Source: Actinobacteria bacterium 21-64-8 (GTDB taxonomy: Bacteria; Actinomycetota; Acidimicrobiia; Acidimicrobiales; RAAP-2). From it: a DNA stretch of 5,196 bases. The notes under the pieces are model-generated. The model had not been told where the DNA came from. It was given only the letters and a program-made list of their open reading frames with translations, and did not search any database. Positions within the stretch are counted from its first letter, which is position 1. Every line of letters begins with the position of its first letter. Shown piece by piece: positions 4,372 through 5,196 of the stretch. The position numbers were made by a program, and so were the translations under genes. The stretch is taken from the NCBI GenBank assembly GCA_002255315.1, contig NCBD01000080.1:1-5196 (forward strand). Direction: 5' to 3'.

Positions 4372-5196
4372 TTAGAGCGAGCGCAGAATTGCGCCGTCGC
4401 CTTGGCCACCACCGCCGCAGAGCGCCACGGCCGCCACGCCGCCACCGCGCCGGCGAAGTTCGTAGAGCGCGGTGAGCGCGAGGCGCGTACCCGACATACC
4501 CACGGGGTGGCCCAGCGCGATCGCGCCGCCGTTGACGTTGATCTTGTTTTCATCGATACCGAGGTCGTCGGCCGAGGCGAGACCGACGGCCGCGAAGGCC
4601 TCGTTGATCTCAAAGAGATCCATGCTCGCGACGTCGAGGTGGGCCTTGGCGGCGGCCTGTTGGATGGCGCGAGAGGGTTGGGTCAGCAGCGAGGCGTCGG
4701 GACCGGCGACCTGTCCGTAACTCACGAGTTCACCCAGTGGCGTGAGGCCAAGTTCGGCGCAGCGCTCGGCGGACATGACGATGAGCGCGGCCGCTCCGTC
4801 AGAGATCTGCGAGGCGTTGCCCGCGGTAATCGTGCCGTCTTTTTCGAAGGCGCCACGCAGCGCCGCGAGTGACTCAACGGTCGTCTCGCCACGCACTCCT
4901 TCGTCGGTGGCGACCTGGAGTGGGTCGCCCTTTCGCTGCGCGACCGACACGGGGACGATCTCGTCACCAAAACGTCCCGACGCGATGGCGGCGGCGGCGA
5001 GTTGATGGCTGCGCGCGGAAAATTCGTCTTGGCGCTGGCGGGTAATTTTTCCCGAGTTGTAGCGTTCGGTGGCGAGGCCCATCGCGCAGTGGTCAAAGGC
5101 GCACGTGAGTCCGTCGAACATCATCGAGTCGACGACTTTTTGGTCGCCAATGCGATAGCCCGCACGCGCGCCGGGCAGCAGGTAGGGCGCGTTGGT
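4372..5196 (-). CDS. Acetyl-CoA C-acetyltransferase (thiolase), N-terminus beyond window
   Basis: This thiolase condenses two acetyl-CoA into acetoacetyl-CoA or runs the reverse cleavage, in ketone/butyrate, polyhydroxyalkanoate or fatty acid metabolism. The visible 274 C-terminal residues begin with [15 protein letters not shown], which in homologues follows the nucleophilic cysteine region, so about 120 residues including that cysteine are off the right edge. The substrate-side motif NEAFA is at 198-202 of the visible part, the catalytic histidine is H230 in [16 protein letters not shown], and the general acid-base cysteine is C260 in [10 protein letters not shown]. The AMG in place of the common HMG near residue 38 and the CGGGG form are as I recall them from actinobacterial AtoB-like enzymes. 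The methionine pair at 5119-5124 is internal, not the start, because the frame continues with family sequence to the edge. The gene could be called atoB, thlA or a fadA paralogue; sequence alone does not decide. Confidence 0.93.
   Translation of the reverse strand, partial: TNAPYLLPGARAGYRIGDQKVVDSMMFDGLTCAFDHCAMGLATERYNSGKITRQRQDEFSARSHQLAAAAIASGRFGDEIVPVSVAQRKGDPLQVATDEGVRGETTVESLAALRGAFEKDGTITAGNASQISDGAAALIVMSAERCAELGLTPLGELVSYGQVAGPDASLLTQPSRAIQQAAAKAHLDVASMDLFEINEAFAAVGLASADDLGIDENKINVNGGAIALGHPVGMSGTRLALTALYELRRRGGGVAAVALCGGGGQGDGAILRSL

Noticed and set aside
1..5196. CRISPR array, insertion sequence, prophage, toxin-antitoxin or biosynthetic cluster
   Set aside because: No regularly spaced repeats, transposase, integrase or related motifs were seen; all supported genes are housekeeping.

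Overview
The window is a GC-rich stretch (well above 60% by eye) of bacterial chromosome. It carries ordinary housekeeping genes rather than an accessory island. The tRNA-Ser / SRP RNA / dnaX / recR order, GTG starts, apparent leaderless promoters and the actinobacterial style of the DnaX and thiolase sequences point to Actinomycetota. Acidimicrobiia or a close relative is plausible, but this is inference and no database search was possible.

Layout. Bases 1-250 hold no gene I can support, only a G/C-rich hairpin at 30-51. A tRNA-Ser(GGA) gene lies on the minus strand at 251-338. A small SRP RNA (ffs) gene is encoded on the plus strand at about 428-539. It is followed 39 bases later by dnaX (clamp-loader tau/gamma subunit, 579-2315), which overlaps recR (2312-2914) by four bases, so the two form a compact plus-strand operon. 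On the minus strand uppP (undecaprenyl-diphosphatase, 2911-3810) runs towards recR, and both stop codons sit in one CTAG. A 33-base divergent intergenic region (3811-3843) separates uppP from a SixA-type phosphohistidine phosphatase gene (3844-4347, plus). That gene converges on an acetyl-CoA C-acetyltransferase gene (4372-5196, minus) whose N-terminal part, including the nucleophilic cysteine, lies beyond the right edge. A 7-bp perfect hairpin at 4348-4366 fills the gap between these two stops.

How the parts relate. DnaX loads the sliding clamp for replication, RecR acts in RecFOR gap repair, SRP RNA targets membrane proteins, UppP recycles the lipid carrier for peptidoglycan, and the thiolase joins or splits acetoacetyl-CoA. 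The tRNA-Ser/SRP RNA/dnaX/recR cluster resembles the Bacillus subtilis arrangement, but the small YbaB/EbfC gene usually found between dnaX and recR is absent. The rest looks like compact chromosomal packing rather than one pathway.

The most interesting signals are regulatory. Near-identical TAGCMT hexamers (M = A or C) precede dnaX, uppP, ffs and tRNA-Ser. In front of dnaX and uppP they sit exactly six bases before the GTG start, as expected for leaderless mRNAs, whereas the internal gene recR has a clear Shine-Dalgarno. I see no sign of a new defence, mobile or biosynthetic system.
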